Assembly (NCBI GenBank): GCA_946479405.1
Contig: CAMLGD010000192.1
Location: 1-6,078, forward strand
DNA length: 6,078 nucleotides
Reading direction: 5' to 3'
From: an uncultured Vogesella sp.
GTDB taxonomy: Bacteria; Pseudomonadota; Gammaproteobacteria; Burkholderiales; Chromobacteriaceae
Shown here piece by piece: positions 1 through 6,078 of the stretch. Below the pieces are notes generated by a model. That model ran no database searches. It saw only the letters and a list, made by a program, of their open reading frames with translations, and was not told the origin of the DNA. Numbering within the stretch: the stretch's first letter is position 1; each line of letters starts with the position of its first letter. The position numbers and the translations under genes are program-made.

Positions 1-430
1 CACCTTCCTGGCCGTCGATGCTGTATTCCTGGGTCAGGATGTGCAGCACCTGGTGATCCGGCGGAATCGACACCGCACGCGCAGTCTCGATCACGCGGTC
101 GATATCCATCTGCGTCACTTCGCGGTCCTTGATCGCCACCATGCCGTGCGAATTCACGCTCTTGATGTGGCTGCCGGCAATGCCGGTAAACACCTCGTTG
201 ATCTTGCAGTCGGCCATCAGCTCGGCCTCTTCCAGCGCGCGCTGGATCGCCTGCACGGTGGATTCGATATTCACCACCATGCCGCGTTTCAGGCCGCGCG
301 AAGGCACCTGGCCCATGCCGACGATATTGATCTGACCTTCTTCCAGCACCTCCGCCACGATCGCTACGATCTTGGACGTGCCGATATCCAGGCCGACCAG
401 CATGTTCTTGCTTTCCTTAGGTTTGCTCAC
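1..430 (-). CDS. ftsA: FtsA, actin-like divisome protein (N-terminal part, 3' end off window)
   Basis: FtsA is an actin/Hsp70-fold ATPase that tethers FtsZ filaments to the inner membrane and recruits later division proteins. Only the first 143 residues are present; full-length relatives have about 410-420. The phosphate-1 loop GLDIGTSK lies at residues 13-20, followed by IVGMGQVPSRGLKRG (36-50). The start of the FtsA-specific 1C subdomain follows (FTGIAGSHIKS, about 81-91, then IDRVIETAR and the HQVLHILTQEY stretch at 126-136). I chose the GTG at 430 because GGAG at 437-440 sits six bases upstream and the resulting SKPKESKN extension is like other FtsA N-termini. The alternative in-frame ATG (401-403, residue 10) falls just before the core fold and has no ribosome site. 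It begins 14 bp after the ftsQ stop, so the two are probably translated from one message. Identification is firm; the start is likely. Confidence 0.96.
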   Translation of the reverse strand, partial: MSKPKESKNMLVGLDIGTSKIVAIVAEVLEEGQINIVGMGQVPSRGLKRGMVVNIESTVQAIQRALEEAELMADCKINEVFTGIAGSHIKSVNSHGMVAIKDREVTQMDIDRVIETARAVSIPPDHQVLHILTQEYSIDGQEG

Positions 431-436
431 CTGTCG

Positions 437-440
437 CTCC
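437..440 (-). promoter_or_regulatory. Ribosome binding site of ftsA (decides GTG start)
   Basis: GGAG on the minus strand lies in the 14-bp ftsQ-ftsA gap, six bases before the GTG at 430-428. It supports the GTG over the downstream ATG at 403. Confidence 0.7.
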
Positions 441-444
441 AAGC

Positions 445-1173
445 TCAAAGCTTCTTTCCTGCCACCGGCGGCGCCTTGTAATCAGGCATCCGCACGGCGA
501 ATCCGTTGGGGTAACGCAAATCCACATACGTGATGTGGTAGGGCAGCGTGGCCAGGCTGCGCGGCCAGTGCAGCGCAAAGCGCGCCAGCCGCTCCATCAC
601 CGCGCCACGCCCCAGTTCCAGCGTGATCCCGTTATCCAGTTCCATCCGCCACGCCTCGCGCTCCGACAACCACAGTCGGGCCGGCTGCAGGCGTACCGGC
701 ATCAGCTGCTGCCTTGCGGCCTGCAGCATCTTCACCATTTCCTTCTCTGTCGCCGCCGGACCGAACAGCACCGGCAGCGGCTGGTCGCTGGCGGCATCGA
801 ACCAGCGCCCCTCGGTGCTGATCAGCCCCGAATCACCCCAGCGTGCCAGCGCCACGTGTTCGCTGACGGCAATATCCAGCCGGTCCGGCCAGGTGCGCCG
901 TACCTGTACCTGGCGCACCCACGGCAGCTTTTCGAACGCCCCGCGGGTCTTGTCGATGTCCAGCGTGAAGAACGTGCCGGTCAGCTCGTTCTGCGCGATG
1001 TACTTCAACTGCACCGGCGTCACCTTGTTCACTTCTCCACTGATGTGGATCCGCTTCACCGGGAACAGCGGCGCGTGTGTCAGCCAGAAGCCTCCGGCAT
1101 ACAGCAACATCAATAACGACGCGGTCAGCAGCAGGTTGGCCACTGCCCGCAGTACTGCATGGTTATCCCACAT
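445..1173 (-). CDS. ftsQ: FtsQ, bitopic divisome scaffold protein
   Basis: FtsQ links early and late divisome proteins through the FtsQ-FtsB-FtsL complex in the periplasm. The 242-residue product has a very short cytoplasmic tail (about 9-12 residues) and one membrane segment (about 11-31). A POTRA domain follows at about 37-106, starting [15 protein letters not shown] and including [16 protein letters not shown]. The beta domain ends in [13 protein letters not shown] at 216-228, the usual FtsQ C-terminal signature. The E. coli protein is longer (276 residues) with a longer cytoplasmic tail; short forms are known in Neisseriales. The ATG at 1173 overlaps the ddlB 3' end by 11 bp (ATGTGGGATAA contains the ddlB stop). 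The nearest Shine-Dalgarno-like run, AAAGGTG (1187-1193), is 13 bases away, so translation is probably coupled to ddlB. ftsA follows after 14 bp. Confidence 0.95.
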   Translation of the reverse strand: MWDNHAVLRAVANLLLTASLLMLLYAGGFWLTHAPLFPVKRIHISGEVNKVTPVQLKYIAQNELTGTFFTLDIDKTRGAFEKLPWVRQVQVRRTWPDRLDIAVSEHVALARWGDSGLISTEGRWFDAASDQPLPVLFGPAATEKEMVKMLQAARQQLMPVRLQPARLWLSEREAWRMELDNGITLELGRGAVMERLARFALHWPRSLATLPYHITYVDLRYPNGFAVRMPDYKAPPVAGKKL

Positions 1174-2074
1174 GAGCTGCAGCCAGCACCTTTACGCACA
1201 GGTCTTCGTATGACAGACCTTCGGCTCGCGCCGCCATCGGCACCAGACTGTGACTGGTCATGCCTGGGTTGGTATTCACTTCCAGCAGGTAGATGCCGCC
1301 CTGCTCGTCCATCAGGAAGTCCACCCGCGCCCAACCGCGGCAGCCCAGCACGCGGAACGCCTGCAGCGCCAGCTCGCGTGCGCGCTGTTCAATTTCCGGA
1401 GGCAGCCCGGACGGGCAGCGGTACACGGTATCGTCGCGGAAATACTTGGCCTGGTAGTCGTAGAACTCGGTAGCCGGCTCGATCTTGATGGTCGGATAGG
1501 CCTTGCCATCGATCACTGCACAGGTGTACTCACCGCCGCCGATGAACTGCTCGGCAATCACGATGCTGTCGTACTTACGTGCTTCCTCGTAGGCGGCCTT
1601 CAGCTCGCCCGGATTCTTCACCTTGGTCACGCCGATGCTGGAGCCTTCGGTGGACGGCTTGACGAAAATCGGCAGCCCCAGCTCGGCTTCGATAGCGGCA
1701 AAGTCGCTGTCGTCGTTCAGCAGCTCGAAGGACGGAATCGGCAGGCCGGCGCCCTTCCACAACAGCTTGGTACGCCACTTGTCCATGCAGATGGCAGACG
1801 CCAGCACGCCGCAACCGGTGTACGGCATGCCCATCGCTTCCAGCGCGCCCTGCAGTGTGCCGTCCTCACCGAACGGGCCATGCAGGATGTTGAATACGCG
1901 GGCAAAGCCCTCTGCCTTCAGCGCCGCCAGCGGCTTTTCCGCCGGGTCGAAGGCATGTGCATCCACGCCCTGGCTCTGCAGCGCCGCCAGCACGCCACCG
2001 CCGCTCATTAGCGACACTTCGCGCTCTGCCGAGCTACCGCCCATCACTACTGCCACTTTGCCAAACTGCTTCAT
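1163..2074 (-). CDS. ddlB: D-alanine--D-alanine ligase
   Basis: This cytoplasmic ATP-grasp enzyme joins two D-alanines to make the dipeptide that MurF adds to the peptidoglycan precursor. The product is 303 residues, normal for Ddl[11 protein letters not shown] is at 12-21, with E17 matching the catalytic Glu15 of E. coli Ddl[16 protein letters not shown] is at 62-76, [11 protein letters not shown] at 139-149, and the lid-loop AKY at 209-211. Tyr211 matches E. coli Tyr216, which favours D-Ala-D-Ala rather than D-Ala-D-Lac. Metal ligands D252, E265 and N267 lie in RVDF and [14 protein letters not shown]. The start at 2074 is chosen because AAGGAA lies five bases upstream and [13 protein letters not shown] fits the family. 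In-frame ATGs at 2104 and 2095 would add ten or seven residues, lie in a hairpin and lack a ribosome site. The stop overlaps the ftsQ start; murC ends 51 bp upstream. Confidence 0.96.
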   Translation of the reverse strand: MKQFGKVAVVMGGSSAEREVSLMSGGGVLAALQSQGVDAHAFDPAEKPLAALKAEGFARVFNILHGPFGEDGTLQGALEAMGMPYTGCGVLASAICMDKWRTKLLWKGAGLPIPSFELLNDDSDFAAIEAELGLPIFVKPSTEGSSIGVTKVKNPGELKAAYEEARKYDSIVIAEQFIGGGEYTCAVIDGKAYPTIKIEPATEFYDYQAKYFRDDTVYRCPSGLPPEIEQRARELALQAFRVLGCRGWARVDFLMDEQGGIYLLEVNTNPGMTSHSLVPMAARAEGLSYEDLCVKVLAAAHVG

Positions 2075-2079
2075 CTTGC

Positions 2080-2085
2080 TTCCTT
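2080..2085 (-). promoter_or_regulatory. Ribosome binding site of ddlB (decides start)
   Basis: AAGGAA on the minus strand, five bases before the ATG at 2074-2072. It argues against the in-frame upstream ATGs at 2104 and 2095, which have no comparable purine run. Confidence 0.75.
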
Positions 2086-2088
2086 GCT

Positions 2089-2109
2089 GCCGCATGTAGC
2101 GCATGCGGC
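2089..2109 (-). repeat. Intercistronic stem-loop between murC and ddlB
   Basis: A perfect 8-bp inverted repeat (GCCGCATG / CATGCGGC) with a 5-base loop lies in the 51-bp gap, just upstream of the ddlB ribosome site. It is not followed by a T run in the direction of transcription, so it is not a canonical intrinsic terminator. It could affect mRNA processing, stability or ddlB initiation; function is inferred only. Confidence 0.6.
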
Positions 2110-2125
2110 CAACCTTGTGTCTGTG

Positions 2126-3523
2126 TCAGGCCTTGGCGGCGGCTACCAGCTTGGCCGGGATGCCGCCGATGGAGCCGGCGCCCATGGTGATCACCACGTC
2201 ACCGTCGCGCGCGATATCGCTGATGGTCTGCTGCATATCGGTAATCTGCTCGACGAACAGCGGTTCCACCTTGCCGCCCACGCGTACCGCGCGCGCCAGC
2301 GCGCGGCCGTCTGCCGCCACGATCGGCGCCTCGCCGGCGGCGTACACCTCGGCCAGCAGCAGCGCATCCACGGTGGACAGCACTTTCACGAAATCCTCGA
2401 ACAGGTCGCGGGTGCGGGTGTAACGGTGCGGCTGGAACGCCAGCACCAGGCGTTGGGTCGGGAAGGCGCCGCGCACCGCTGCCAGCGTGGCGGCCATTTC
2501 CACCGGGTGGTGGCCGTAGTCGTCGACCAGGGTGAAGTGGCCGCCGGACGGACAGGCCACCTCGCCGTAGCGCTGGAAGCGCCGGCCGACGCCGGCGAAT
2601 TCGGCCAGCCCCTGCTGGATCGACGCCACGTCGGCGCCGCATTCCAGGCCGATGGCGATGGCCGACAGCGCGTTCAGCACGTTGTGCCGCCCCGGCAGGT
2701 TGAGCACCACCGGGAAGTGCAGCTGATTGCCGTTCCTGGCCACCACGTCGAAGTGCATCTGGCCGCCCACGGCGCGCACGTTGGCCGCCTGCACGTCGGC
2801 GTCGTCGGAGAACCCGTAGGTGGTCACCGGCTTGGTGACGCGCGGCAGGATCTCGCGCACGTTGGCGTCGTCGAGGCACAGCACGGCGCGGCCGTAGAAC
2901 GGCAGGCGGTGCAGAAAGTCGACGAAGGCCTGCTTCAGCTTGTCGAAGCTGTGCTCGTAGGTGTCCATGTGGTCGGCGTCGATATTGGTGATCACCGCCA
3001 TCACCGGCTGCAGGTGCAGGAAGGAGGCATCGGACTCGTCGGCCTCGGCCACCAGGTATTCGCCACTGCCCAGACGGGCATTGGTGCCGGCGGCGGTGAG
3101 CTTGCCGCCGATCACGAAGGTCGGGTCAAGGTTGGCCGCACCCAGCACCGAGGCGGTCAGGCTGGTGGTGGTGGTCTTGCCGTGGGTGCCGGCAATGGCG
3201 ATGCCCTGCTTGAAGCGCATCAGCTCGGCCAGCATCATCGCGCGCGGAATCACCGGAATATGGCGTGCCTGCGCTTCCATCACTTCCGGGTTGTCCGCCT
3301 TTACCGCGGTGGAAGTCACCACCACGTCGGCGCCCTGGATATAGGTAGCGTCATGGCCGAAGTGGATGCGCGCACCCTGCTCGGTCAGGCGCTTGGTGGC
3401 GGCATTGTCGGCCATGTCGGAACCGGACACGGTGTAGCCCAGGTTCAGCAGCACCTCGGCGATGCCGCACATGCCGACGCCGCCGATGCCGACAAAGTGA
3501 ATGTGTTTGACTCGATGTTTCAT
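2126..3523 (-). CDS. murC: UDP-N-acetylmuramate--L-alanine ligase
   Basis: MurC is the cytoplasmic ATP-dependent ligase that adds L-alanine, the first stem-peptide residue, to UDP-MurNAc. The 465-residue product is of family length and has all three Mur-ligase domains. The N-terminal UDP-binding Rossmann domain has [14 protein letters not shown] (12-25) and GSDM (34-37). The ATPase domain has the P-loop GTHGKTTTT (112-120), EADESDASF (160-168) and [11 protein letters not shown] (179-189). The C-terminal domain has GRRFQ (313-317), DDYGHHPVE (334-342) and FQPHRYTRT (363-371). The GHHP and HRYTRT signatures, with the murG and ddlB neighbours, separate it from MurD/E/F and from Mpl. The ATG at 3523 follows a purine-rich but weak ribosome site (AGAGAAG). 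It lies 38 bp after murG and 51 bp before ddlB. No anomalies seen. Confidence 0.98.
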   Translation of the reverse strand: MKHRVKHIHFVGIGGVGMCGIAEVLLNLGYTVSGSDMADNAATKRLTEQGARIHFGHDATYIQGADVVVTSTAVKADNPEVMEAQARHIPVIPRAMMLAELMRFKQGIAIAGTHGKTTTTSLTASVLGAANLDPTFVIGGKLTAAGTNARLGSGEYLVAEADESDASFLHLQPVMAVITNIDADHMDTYEHSFDKLKQAFVDFLHRLPFYGRAVLCLDDANVREILPRVTKPVTTYGFSDDADVQAANVRAVGGQMHFDVVARNGNQLHFPVVLNLPGRHNVLNALSAIAIGLECGADVASIQQGLAEFAGVGRRFQRYGEVACPSGGHFTLVDDYGHHPVEMAATLAAVRGAFPTQRLVLAFQPHRYTRTRDLFEDFVKVLSTVDALLLAEVYAAGEAPIVAADGRALARAVRVGGKVEPLFVEQITDMQQTISDIARDGDVVITMGAGSIGGIPAKLVAAAKA

Positions 3524-3525
3524 TA

Positions 3526-3535
3526 TGTCTTCTCT
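3526..3535 (-). promoter_or_regulatory. murC leader word AGAGAAGACA (weak ribosome site)
   Basis: The minus-strand decamer AGAGAAGACA ends two bases before the murC ATG. The identical decamer precedes murG at 4657-4666. Its AGAGAAG part is only a weak match to the anti-Shine-Dalgarno sequence but is suitably placed. Confidence 0.5.
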
Positions 3536-3540
3536 TGCTC

Positions 3541-3557
3541 GGGTCCCGTCGGGGCCC
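3541..3557 (-). repeat. Imperfect stem-loop between murG and murC
   Basis: On the transcript strand GGGCCCC-GAC-GGGACCC can fold into a GC-only 7-position stem with one internal C-A mismatch. It lies within the 38-bp gap, four bases after the murG stop. No T run follows, so termination is unlikely. The mismatch makes it weaker than the other junction hairpins. Confidence 0.4.
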
Positions 3558-3561
3558 AGTC

Positions 3562-4653
3562 CTATTCGCTATCCGCCAGTGCCTGGCACAGATCGGCCAC
3601 TTTGGCCGCCGCGGCCGGTTTGGCCAGCGTGCGTGCCTGTTCGGCCATCTGCAGCAGCTGCGGGCGGGTAAGACCCGCCAGCAGGGTTGCCAGTTGCTGC
3701 GGGTTCATGTCTTTTTGCGACAGGTGAATCGCCGCGCCATTGGCCGCCATCCATGCCGCGTTATCACGCTGGTGCGAGGTGGTGGACACCACCAGCGGCA
3801 CCAGGATACTGGGCACGCCGGCAGCGCACAGTTCGCTGACGGTGATGGCACCGGCACGGCACAGGATCACGTCGCACTCGGCCAGCAGCGCCGCCATGTT
3901 GTCGATAAACGGCAGCAGCGTCACATCGCGGCCAACCTTCAGTCCGGCAGCGGCGTACGCCTGCTCCACCGCCGCAAAATTCTTCTCGCCGGTCTGGTGC
4001 GTCAGCAGCGGCCGCACTTCGACTGGCATCGCCGCCAGTGCCTGCGGCAGGGTATCGTTCAGCACCTTGGCCCCCAGGCTGCCGCCCACCACCAGCACGC
4101 GCAGCGGGCCAGTACGGCCGGCAAAACGTTGTGCCGGCACCGCCATGTTCTCGATCTCGGCGCGTACCGGGTTACCTGTGACCACCGCCTTCTTCAGCCT
4201 GGCGGCATCGCCATCGAAGCCGCAGGCCAGATGGTCGGCAAACGGCAGCAGTGCCTTGTTGCTCAGCAGCAAGCCGGCGTCGGCATTCACCATCACCAGC
4301 GGCTTCCACAGCAGCGCACCGGCCAGACCGGTGGGCAGGCACACGTAGCCACCCATGCCCAGCACCACGTCCGGGCGATGCTGCAGCATCAGCTTTAGGC
4401 TCTGCACGAAGGCCACGCCCAGTTGCAGCACACCCTTCAGCGAGCCGAACAGGCCCTTGCCGCGCACGCCGTGGAATGGCAGCCGCACCAGCGGGAAGCC
4501 GGTGGGCGGCACCAGCTTGTTTTCCATGCCGCGCTCGGTGCCGATCCACACCACGTCCCAGCCGCGGTTCTGCAGCTCGCGCGCCACCGCGATGCCGGGG
4601 ACAATGTGTCCACCCGTGCCTGCTGCCATCACCATGACCGTACGCTTTGCCAT
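3562..4653 (-). CDS. murG: MurG, lipid II-forming GlcNAc transferase
   Basis: MurG is a GT-B glycosyltransferase at the inner face of the membrane that adds GlcNAc from UDP-GlcNAc to lipid I, giving lipid II. The 363-residue product has the three glycine loops: [10 protein letters not shown] (11-20), [11 protein letters not shown] (99-109) and [13 protein letters not shown] (188-200). GNPVRAEI is at 160-167. The donor-site segment [10 protein letters not shown] is at 265-274, with E274 in the position of the ribose-binding Glu. [13 protein letters not shown] follows at 290-302. The usual HEQN motif after the second glycine loop is not present; the equivalent stretch reads [13 protein letters not shown] (121-133). 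The ATG at 4653 gives the expected N-terminus close to the first loop. ftsW lies 179 bp upstream and murC 38 bp downstream. Function is confident; the motif variant is noted separately. Confidence 0.96.
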   Translation of the reverse strand: MAKRTVMVMAAGTGGHIVPGIAVARELQNRGWDVVWIGTERGMENKLVPPTGFPLVRLPFHGVRGKGLFGSLKGVLQLGVAFVQSLKLMLQHRPDVVLGMGGYVCLPTGLAGALLWKPLVMVNADAGLLLSNKALLPFADHLACGFDGDAARLKKAVVTGNPVRAEIENMAVPAQRFAGRTGPLRVLVVGGSLGAKVLNDTLPQALAAMPVEVRPLLTHQTGEKNFAAVEQAYAAAGLKVGRDVTLLPFIDNMAALLAECDVILCRAGAITVSELCAAGVPSILVPLVVSTTSHQRDNAAWMAANGAAIHLSQKDMNPQQLATLLAGLTRPQLLQMAEQARTLAKPAAAAKVADLCQALADSE

Positions 4654-4656
4654 CTT

Positions 4657-4666
4657 TGTCTTCTCT
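4657..4666 (-). promoter_or_regulatory. murG leader word AGAGAAGACA (weak ribosome site)
   Basis: The minus-strand decamer AGAGAAGACA ends three bases before the murG ATG and is identical to the one before murC (3526-3535). It probably serves as the ribosome contact region, perhaps with AAGG slightly further upstream. Confidence 0.5.
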
Positions 4667-4683
4667 GCCTTGTGTCTTTGCCT

Positions 4684-4701
4684 GCGGCCAACGTTGGCCG
4701 C
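4684..4701 (-). repeat. 18-bp perfect palindrome in the murG leader
   Basis: GCGGCCAACGTTGGCCGC is identical on both strands. It lies 31 bases upstream of the murG start. As RNA it could form a stem of about seven GC-rich pairs with a four-base loop. As DNA it could be a dimeric protein binding site. No T run follows in the transcription direction. The half-site word TGCGGCCAAC also occurs at 2104-2113 in the murC-ddlB gap. Confidence 0.6.
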
Positions 4702-4713
4702 GGGAGTACATCG

Positions 4714-4846
4714 TTAAAGCCTGACTGCCTGTTTTTCAGTACCGCTGCGCGGCTTTAAACCTTAAAACGCCAACTGCTGTTTTTCCTTCGCCGCTGCGCT
4801 CCACTCGCCTTACGGCTTGTGCATGCGAGGTTTCAAACCTTGAAAC
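4714..4846. repeat. Degenerate tandem repeat in the ftsW-murG gap, reaching into the ftsW 3' end
   Basis: Read on the plus strand, copy 1 (4714-4761) has TTAAAGCC, ACTGC, GTTTTTC (4731-4737), CCGCTGCGC (4742-4750) and GGCTTTAAACC. Copy 2 starts 48 bp later (4762) with TTAAAACGCC, ACTGC, GTTTTTC (4779-4785) and CCGCTGCGC (4791-4799). It then carries about 29 extra bases before GGTTTCAAACCTTGAAAC (4829-4846). The last word matches 4751-4768 at 15 of 18 positions. The final copy overlaps the ftsW stop, so the array looks like a duplication involving the end of ftsW. The 179-bp gap (4654-4832) holds no convincing gene, promoter or terminator. Confidence 0.55.
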
Positions 4847-4853
4847 CTCGCAT
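4823..4853 (-). repeat. Perfect hairpin across the ftsW stop codon
   Basis: Two 14-bp arms (4823-4836 and 4840-4853; ATGCGAGGTTTCAA and its exact complement) are separated by three bases. The 5' arm in the transcript encodes the last residues of FtsW (MRGFK), and the stop codon at 4835-4833 lies in the 3' arm. The sequence after the stem in the transcript begins GCACAAGCC, with no U tract, so it is not a standard intrinsic terminator. A role in protecting the upstream mRNA end or in partial attenuation before murG is possible but inferred. Confidence 0.75.
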
Positions 4854-5993
4854 CAGGCGTCTATTTTCAAAATCCACTCGCAACAGCACCGCCAGCGAGG
4901 CCAGGTTGCACAGCATGGCCGAGCCGCCAAACGACATCAGCGGCAGGGTCAGGCCCTTGGTCGGCAGCAAACCCATGTTCACGCCGACATTGAAGAAGGT
5001 CTGGATGCCCAGCCAGATGCCGATGCCCTGCGCCACCAGCGCCGGGTAGTAGCGCTCCAGCTTTTTCGCTTCCACGCCAATGTGGAACGCGCGGCGCACG
5101 ATCCAGGCATACAGCCCCAGCACCGCACAGATGCCGATAAAACCGAATTCTTCCGAGATCACCGCCATGATGAAATCGGTATGCGCCTCCGGCAGGTAGA
5201 ACAACTTCTCCACACTGCCGCCCAGTCCCACACCCCACCATTCGCCGCGGCCGATGGCGATCAGCGAATGGCTGAGCTGGTAGCCCTTGCCGTACGGGTC
5301 GTCCCACGGGTCGAGGAAACCCAGCACCCGCTTCAGGCGGTACGGCGAGGTGATGATCAGCAGTGCAATCGCCACCACCGCCATCGCCGCCAGCCCGGCA
5401 AAGATGCGCAGGTTGATGCCGCCGAGGAACACGATGCCCATGGTGATGCTCATCACCACCATCAGTGCGCCGAAGTCCGGCTCCAGCAGCAGCAGCATGG
5501 CCACGAACACGATGGCCACCAGGATCGGCAAAAAGCCCTGGCGGAAGCTGTGCAGCTTGGCCGCCTTGCGCACGGTGTAATCGGCGGCGTAGATCGCGGC
5601 GGCCAACTTCATCACTTCCGACGGCTGCAAATTCAATACAAACAGGTTGATCCAGCGCCGCGAACCGTTCACCACCTTGCCGATACCCGGAATCAGCACC
5701 AGCACCAGCAGGAAGCCGGCCAGCAGGAAGAACTTGCCGGCGTACTGCTGCCAGATACTGGTCGGCACCTGGAAGGTGATGTAAGCGCCGACCAGGCCAA
5801 TGGTCATGAAGATCATGTGGCGGAACAGGTAGAAGTAGCGGTTGTTGGTGGCTGGATCGGCCTCGGCGTAGGCAATCGACGCCGAATACACCATCACCAG
5901 GCTGATGGACAGCAGCAGCGCAATCGCCCACATCAGCGCTTCATCCAGCGCGGTGATGGCGGTTACGGTAGTGCGCTGGCCGAGGCTGACCAT
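4833..5993 (-). CDS. ftsW: FtsW, septal peptidoglycan glycosyltransferase (SEDS family)
   Basis: FtsW is the divisome SEDS polymerase that builds septal glycan from lipid II together with FtsI (PBP3). The 386-residue product is a polytopic inner-membrane protein with about ten hydrophobic segments (roughly 18-38, 58-76, 85-103, 125-140, 151-169, 172-191, 195-215, 275-298, 317-338 and 350-372). Family motifs are VNGSRRWI (108-115), QPSEVMK (123-129), LEPDFG (170-175) and the large extracytoplasmic loop motif LPEAHTDFI (267-275). D273 there matches the essential E. coli Asp297. [23 protein letters not shown] (338-360) closes the set. The ATG at 5993 overlaps the murD stop by one base and has GAGGAG eight bases upstream. 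FtsW rather than RodA is supported by the dcw context between murD and murG. The last codons form one arm of a hairpin. Confidence 0.97.
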   Translation of the reverse strand: MVSLGQRTTVTAITALDEALMWAIALLLSISLVMVYSASIAYAEADPATNNRYFYLFRHMIFMTIGLVGAYITFQVPTSIWQQYAGKFFLLAGFLLVLVLIPGIGKVVNGSRRWINLFVLNLQPSEVMKLAAAIYAADYTVRKAAKLHSFRQGFLPILVAIVFVAMLLLLEPDFGALMVVMSITMGIVFLGGINLRIFAGLAAMAVVAIALLIITSPYRLKRVLGFLDPWDDPYGKGYQLSHSLIAIGRGEWWGVGLGGSVEKLFYLPEAHTDFIMAVISEEFGFIGICAVLGLYAWIVRRAFHIGVEAKKLERYYPALVAQGIGIWLGIQTFFNVGVNMGLLPTKGLTLPLMSFGGSAMLCNLASLAVLLRVDFENRRLMRGFKV

Positions 5994-6078
5994 CAGCGTG
6001 ACTCCTCTGCCTGGATCGCGGCCACGGTGTCGATGAACACCTGGGCGCGATGCGCGTAGTTCTTGAACATGTCCAGAC
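5993..6078 (-). CDS. murD: MurD, UDP-MurNAc-L-alanine--D-glutamate ligase (C-terminal end, 5' part off window)
   Basis: Only the last 27 codons plus the stop are present. The tail reads [20 protein letters not shown] and then IQAEESR. The LDxFKNYxxRxxxF pattern is the typical MurD C-terminus (E. coli has LDQFKNFEQRGNEF). MurD adds D-glutamate to UDP-MurNAc-L-Ala in the cytoplasm. Its catalytic domains are outside the window, so integrity cannot be judged. The TGA at 5995-5993 shares its A with the ftsW ATG, the usual murD-ftsW arrangement in dcw clusters. Confidence 0.9.
   Translation of the reverse strand, partial: LDMFKNYAHRAQVFIDTVAAIQAEESR
6002..6007 (-). promoter_or_regulatory. Ribosome binding site of ftsW, inside murD
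   Basis: GAGGAG on the minus strand lies within the last codons of murD, eight bases before the ftsW ATG at 5993. It is the strongest Shine-Dalgarno match in the window and fixes the ftsW start. Confidence 0.75.

Noticed and set aside
2075..2104. Longer DdlB starting at ATG 2104 or 2095
   Set aside because: These ATGs lie in a stem-loop without a Shine-Dalgarno sequence, and the added residues do not fit the family N-terminus; ATG 2074 has AAGGAA at ideal spacing.
2307..2316. Partial match to the Neisseria DNA uptake sequence (GCCGTCTGcc)
   Set aside because: Only eight of ten bases match GCCGTCTGAA, it lies inside murC coding sequence, and no other copies were seen in the window.
2084..3727. 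547-codon open frame on the plus strand opposite murC
   Set aside because: It is antisense to the whole of murC, which has every catalytic motif. The translation is rich in His, Gly, Val and Gln without domain structure, as expected of a mirror frame in high-GC coding DNA.
4172..4711. Minus-strand frame starting in the murG leader (ATG at 4711)
   Set aside because: Most of it is an out-of-frame reading of murG, its start has no ribosome site, and the product is an Arg/Gly/Ala-rich sequence without motifs.
4807..4845. Possible promoter TTGAAA ... TAAGGC downstream of ftsW on the minus strand
   Set aside because: The -35-like TTGAAA is part of the stop-codon hairpin and the -10 candidate matches TATAAT poorly at 18-bp spacing.
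5082..6059. 325-codon open frame on the plus strand opposite ftsW
   Set aside because: It is antisense to ftsW. Its His/Gln/Asp-rich translation is the complement of hydrophobic membrane codons and shows no recognisable fold.

Overview
The window is a segment of a bacterial division and cell wall (dcw) cluster, read entirely from the minus strand. In transcription order (right to left) it holds the 3' end of murD, then complete ftsW, murG, murC, ddlB and ftsQ, and finally the first 143 codons of ftsA, which runs off the left edge. This is the classic proteobacterial order. GC content is high. The protein sequences (a 242-residue FtsQ, the FtsA N-terminus, the MurD tail) look most like Betaproteobacteria, and within them Neisseriales/Chromobacteriaceae-type organisms. 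That placement is an inference from remembered family sequences, not from a search.

Layout: murD and ftsW share one base (TGATG). A 179-bp gap, the only sizeable non-coding stretch, separates ftsW from murG. A 38-bp gap separates murG from murC, and a 51-bp gap separates murC from ddlB. ddlB and ftsQ overlap by 11 bp, and ftsQ is followed 14 bp later by ftsA, which starts with GTG. I see no convincing sigma70-type promoter and no U-tailed terminator, so the genes are probably co-transcribed from further upstream.

The genes work together as follows. DdlB makes D-Ala-D-Ala for the stem peptide. MurC adds L-Ala and MurD adds D-Glu to UDP-MurNAc. MurG converts lipid I to lipid II. FtsW polymerises septal glycan from lipid II. 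FtsQ (divisome scaffold) and FtsA (FtsZ membrane tether) place this synthesis at mid-cell. All complete genes carry their expected catalytic motifs.

The coding content is ordinary. The less ordinary structure is in the junctions. A perfect 14-bp-stem hairpin straddles the ftsW stop codon. The ftsW-murG gap contains a decayed tandem repeat whose units resemble the ftsW 3' end. An 18-bp perfect palindrome precedes murG. Short words are shared between the murG and murC/ddlB leaders. MurG also appears to lack the usual HEQN motif. I did not find evidence for a wholly new system here.
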